A stretch of 64,000 nt of DNA from Paralvinella palmiformis (taxonomy: Eukaryota > Annelida > Polychaeta > Terebellida > Alvinellidae). Location: the NCBI GenBank assembly GCA_025642065.1, contig JAODUP010000091.1:407001-471000 (forward strand), written 5' to 3'. A program made the position numbers and the translations under genes. The notes beneath the pieces are model-generated. The model searched no databases. It was given only the letters and a program-made list of their open reading frames with translations, and was not told the origin of the DNA. Shown here in pieces: positions 62,318 to 64,000 of the stretch; within the stretch, counting starts at the first letter, position 1, and the number at the start of each line of letters is the position of its first letter.

Positions 62318-63844
62318 CATTTTTATAATTACCACAATTTATTTATCGAGTTCCTTGTGTAATGTCTTGAAGTCCTTAGGAATAATGGGGGTGGGGGAGT
62401 GTTGCATGAGTGGGAGTTAAAACATTTATTTTAATAATATATATCATCTCTCGTCTAGACATTTTTCAACTTTTCACACAAAATGTTAATTTATAGCAAG
62501 ATCACCTGTGACATATACGGCACCAGAAGTGAATCAGTGGAAAGTGAATTTCATAAGCTTATGGTGTCTGGAAGTGAAACGCATACTACAAAAGCAATAA
62601 AGTGTCTGTAGATTATGCGCGGGGCTAGATCAGTTTGGAGTTATGGAGGGAAACTGGCAGCTTGGCCTTTGGTGAAAAGGCGCCCGTTATTGGGAAATTT
62701 GACGTTTTCTGTCTTCAGCCAATTGAATAAATCATGAAGTGAGGCATAATAAAGTGCTTCTTGAAGCAAAAGGTGCTGTCATCTGGAGTGTCTCTAGTTA
62801 GCTTCGTATCATCACTGTTTACATGATGTAGTATCGTTTTATGACCAACTGATTATCATGAGAGGGCTTTCTCCAGGTTTGACCCCGGCTTATTTGGAAA
62901 CCGTTTTTTTACTGCGAGCTGTCTCTTGTATTGATCGCGGCGATTGCCCGAGTCGCTTTACCATCATCTCGTATCTGTCATCTTAATGCCCTCCCAGTGT
63001 GTAGACAAATGTTTGGACGGCATGTCGTGTGTGCGCATTCGTTCCTTAGGCGTAAGCCAATGGGCTGCCCCCGCAGTCCTCAGCGGAGCTACTAATTGGT
63101 CTATCTGTCTTCCTCTGTCACTGCTTGTCGGCTCTCTGGTCCTCCATTCTTCTGCCTTTTGTACATACATCATTCACTCATCACCGGTGTCATGATGAAG
63201 TGACCTTTGTTGTTAGTCTGCATGGGCTCGTCCTGGGTATGTAATCATGATAACAGGTGTATGACTGGATCACTTGAAATGGCAACAGTCATCAGTCATA
63301 AGTGATGCTTTCTCATTAAATGGGTCGGGTTCCTGTTGTCATGAAATTAACCAACTTCCATCTCGGGTTCTCCTATCAGTTTCTGCTGAACCACTAGCAA
63401 TTATAGCTATTTATAACTTATTGATTCTTCCATAATATCTTAACATATGGCCACTTTGACATCGTTTTCCTTGCTCATTAAAGCTTGACTTTACCTTCTC
63501 AGCTCCGTGAGGAGTATTTAATAAAAAGCCTCCTAATTCACAGTCAGACTTGTTTGTCGCACATTATCATTCACTTTTGGTTGGTGCTCATTAACGGCTG
63601 AGCAGACTGGCTGGGTTGTATACGGAAGTAAAACGCAGCTCCAAATAAGATACACAGCCTATCGTCTCCAATCTCAACTGTACCTGTCAATGTACCATCT
63701 TAGCTGTTACATTATCAGGGGGGTGTTGTGTTGTAAGATACCAAGAGGAAGGTCCCACGTTTTATCCTCTTGTTTACTGACTACATGATTTACAGGTAAT
63801 AAGGTTATGCTGACTGGGATTAGTTTCTGTATAAATATGATCTC

Positions 63845-63899
63845 ACACACGCATACACACACACACACACACACACACACCACCATGCACACACACACT
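63845..63899. repeat. (CA)n microsatellite, interrupted
   Basis: CA repeats with CG, TA and CCACCATG interruptions. They create the CVCVCV frame on the minus strand. Confidence 0.95.
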
Positions 63900-64000
63900 T
63901 CCAATAAGCTGTCATTATATACTTTTCTTAATCCAGTTGTTCAGAACGAATTCTATACATTCTTCATTTACCGAAGCCATTGGAGACTATGCAACTGTGC

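Larger units (their letters stand above)
7597..64000 (+). other. CPEB4: CPEB4-like gene span (3' end beyond the window)
   Basis: Five coding exons with phase-consistent GT..AG junctions (phases 0,1,1,1,1) give 1411 nt, 470 codons plus one base. Visible introns are 8608-11982, 12086-45920, 45945-46822, 47006-51077 and 51168 onward. The protein is a sequence-specific RNA-binding translational regulator: CPEB2-4 proteins bind U-rich elements in 3'UTRs and control polyadenylation and translation, notably in germ cells and at synapses. The MGDYG start, the DIMR..LKG block, GRS and the RRM1 core all match the CPEB2-4 subfamily rather than CPEB1. Because invertebrates usually have one CPEB2-4 gene (orb2 in flies), the symbol marks the subfamily rather than one-to-one orthology. 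Missing from the window: the rest of RRM1, RRM2 and the C-terminal zinc-binding domain. Confidence 0.9.
51168..64000 (+). other. Intron 5 (incomplete)
   Basis: Runs from GTAAAC to the end of the window, at least 12.8 kb. The expected next exon (starting GYAFLLF in phase 1) was looked for and not found. Contents are unique AT-rich sequence, a GC-richer CpG-containing stretch around 57060-57780, a SINE with a 15-bp target-site duplication (55909-56106) and many microsatellites. No nested gene was recognised. Confidence 0.7.

Noticed and set aside
63802..63825. Candidate next RRM1 exon starting GYA after AAG (GTTATGCT)
   Set aside because: With the phase 1 G it reads G-Y-A-D-W-D-stop, not GYAFLLFQ, and there is no pyrimidine tract. 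Chance match.
1..64000. CRISPR arrays, bacterial operons, rRNA genes and known conserved microRNA seeds
   Set aside because: None recognised on either strand. The splice structure and repeats show animal nuclear DNA.

Overview
The window is animal nuclear DNA: AT-rich, full of microsatellites and short interspersed repeats, with one large spliced gene on the + strand and no bacterial-style gene packing. The gene is a CPEB2/3/4-class (Orb2-class) cytoplasmic polyadenylation element-binding protein, closest to vertebrate CPEB4 in its N-terminus (it starts MGDYG). Five coding exons are visible (7597-8607, 11983-12085, 45921-45944, 46823-47005, 51078-51167), with GT..AG junctions and phases that join without a break into 470 codons plus one base. 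They cover the disordered N-terminal regulatory region and the first half of RRM1. The rest of RRM1, RRM2 and the zinc-binding C-terminus must lie beyond 64000. The organism is an invertebrate, perhaps a lophotrochozoan such as a mollusc. That is a guess from protein divergence, intron size and repeat style; the species cannot be named.

Layout. Bases 1-7000 are the AT-rich upstream region. They hold a nested cluster of tRNA-derived SINEs (1-545), a hAT-type MITE with a perfect 8-bp target-site duplication (981-1371), and a second inverted-repeat element (about 4166-4935). That second element surrounds a small CpG-rich patch that looks like a promoter plus start codon on the minus strand. The CPEB promoter and 5'UTR lie at about 7020-7596 (ETS-type site, extended nuclear-receptor half-sites, no ATG in 7401-7596). 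Introns follow: 3.4 kb, a giant 33.8 kb intron, 0.9 kb, 4.1 kb, and a last one longer than 12.8 kb that runs off the window.

The most interesting gene structure is the 24-nt microexon encoding GKPFGRKQ, placed exactly where vertebrate CPEB4 has its alternatively spliced 8-residue neuronal microexon, just before the conserved GRS motif. The next exon has two in-frame acceptors 6 nt apart. The most interesting non-genic structures are a three-copy SINE family with target-site duplications (one a perfect 15 bp) and ATC-rich tails; a LINE reverse-transcriptase relic with a similar tail; a cluster of eight TTCNNGAA palindromes (heat-shock-element-like) in the giant intron, split by one SINE; a near-perfect foldback 160 bp upstream of exon 2; and a 120-bp compound microsatellite starting 12 nt after the exon 5 splice donor.

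Nearly all other open reading frames of 60-130 codons are chance frames or read through microsatellites. No rRNA gene, intact tRNA gene, known microRNA or CRISPR array was recognised.
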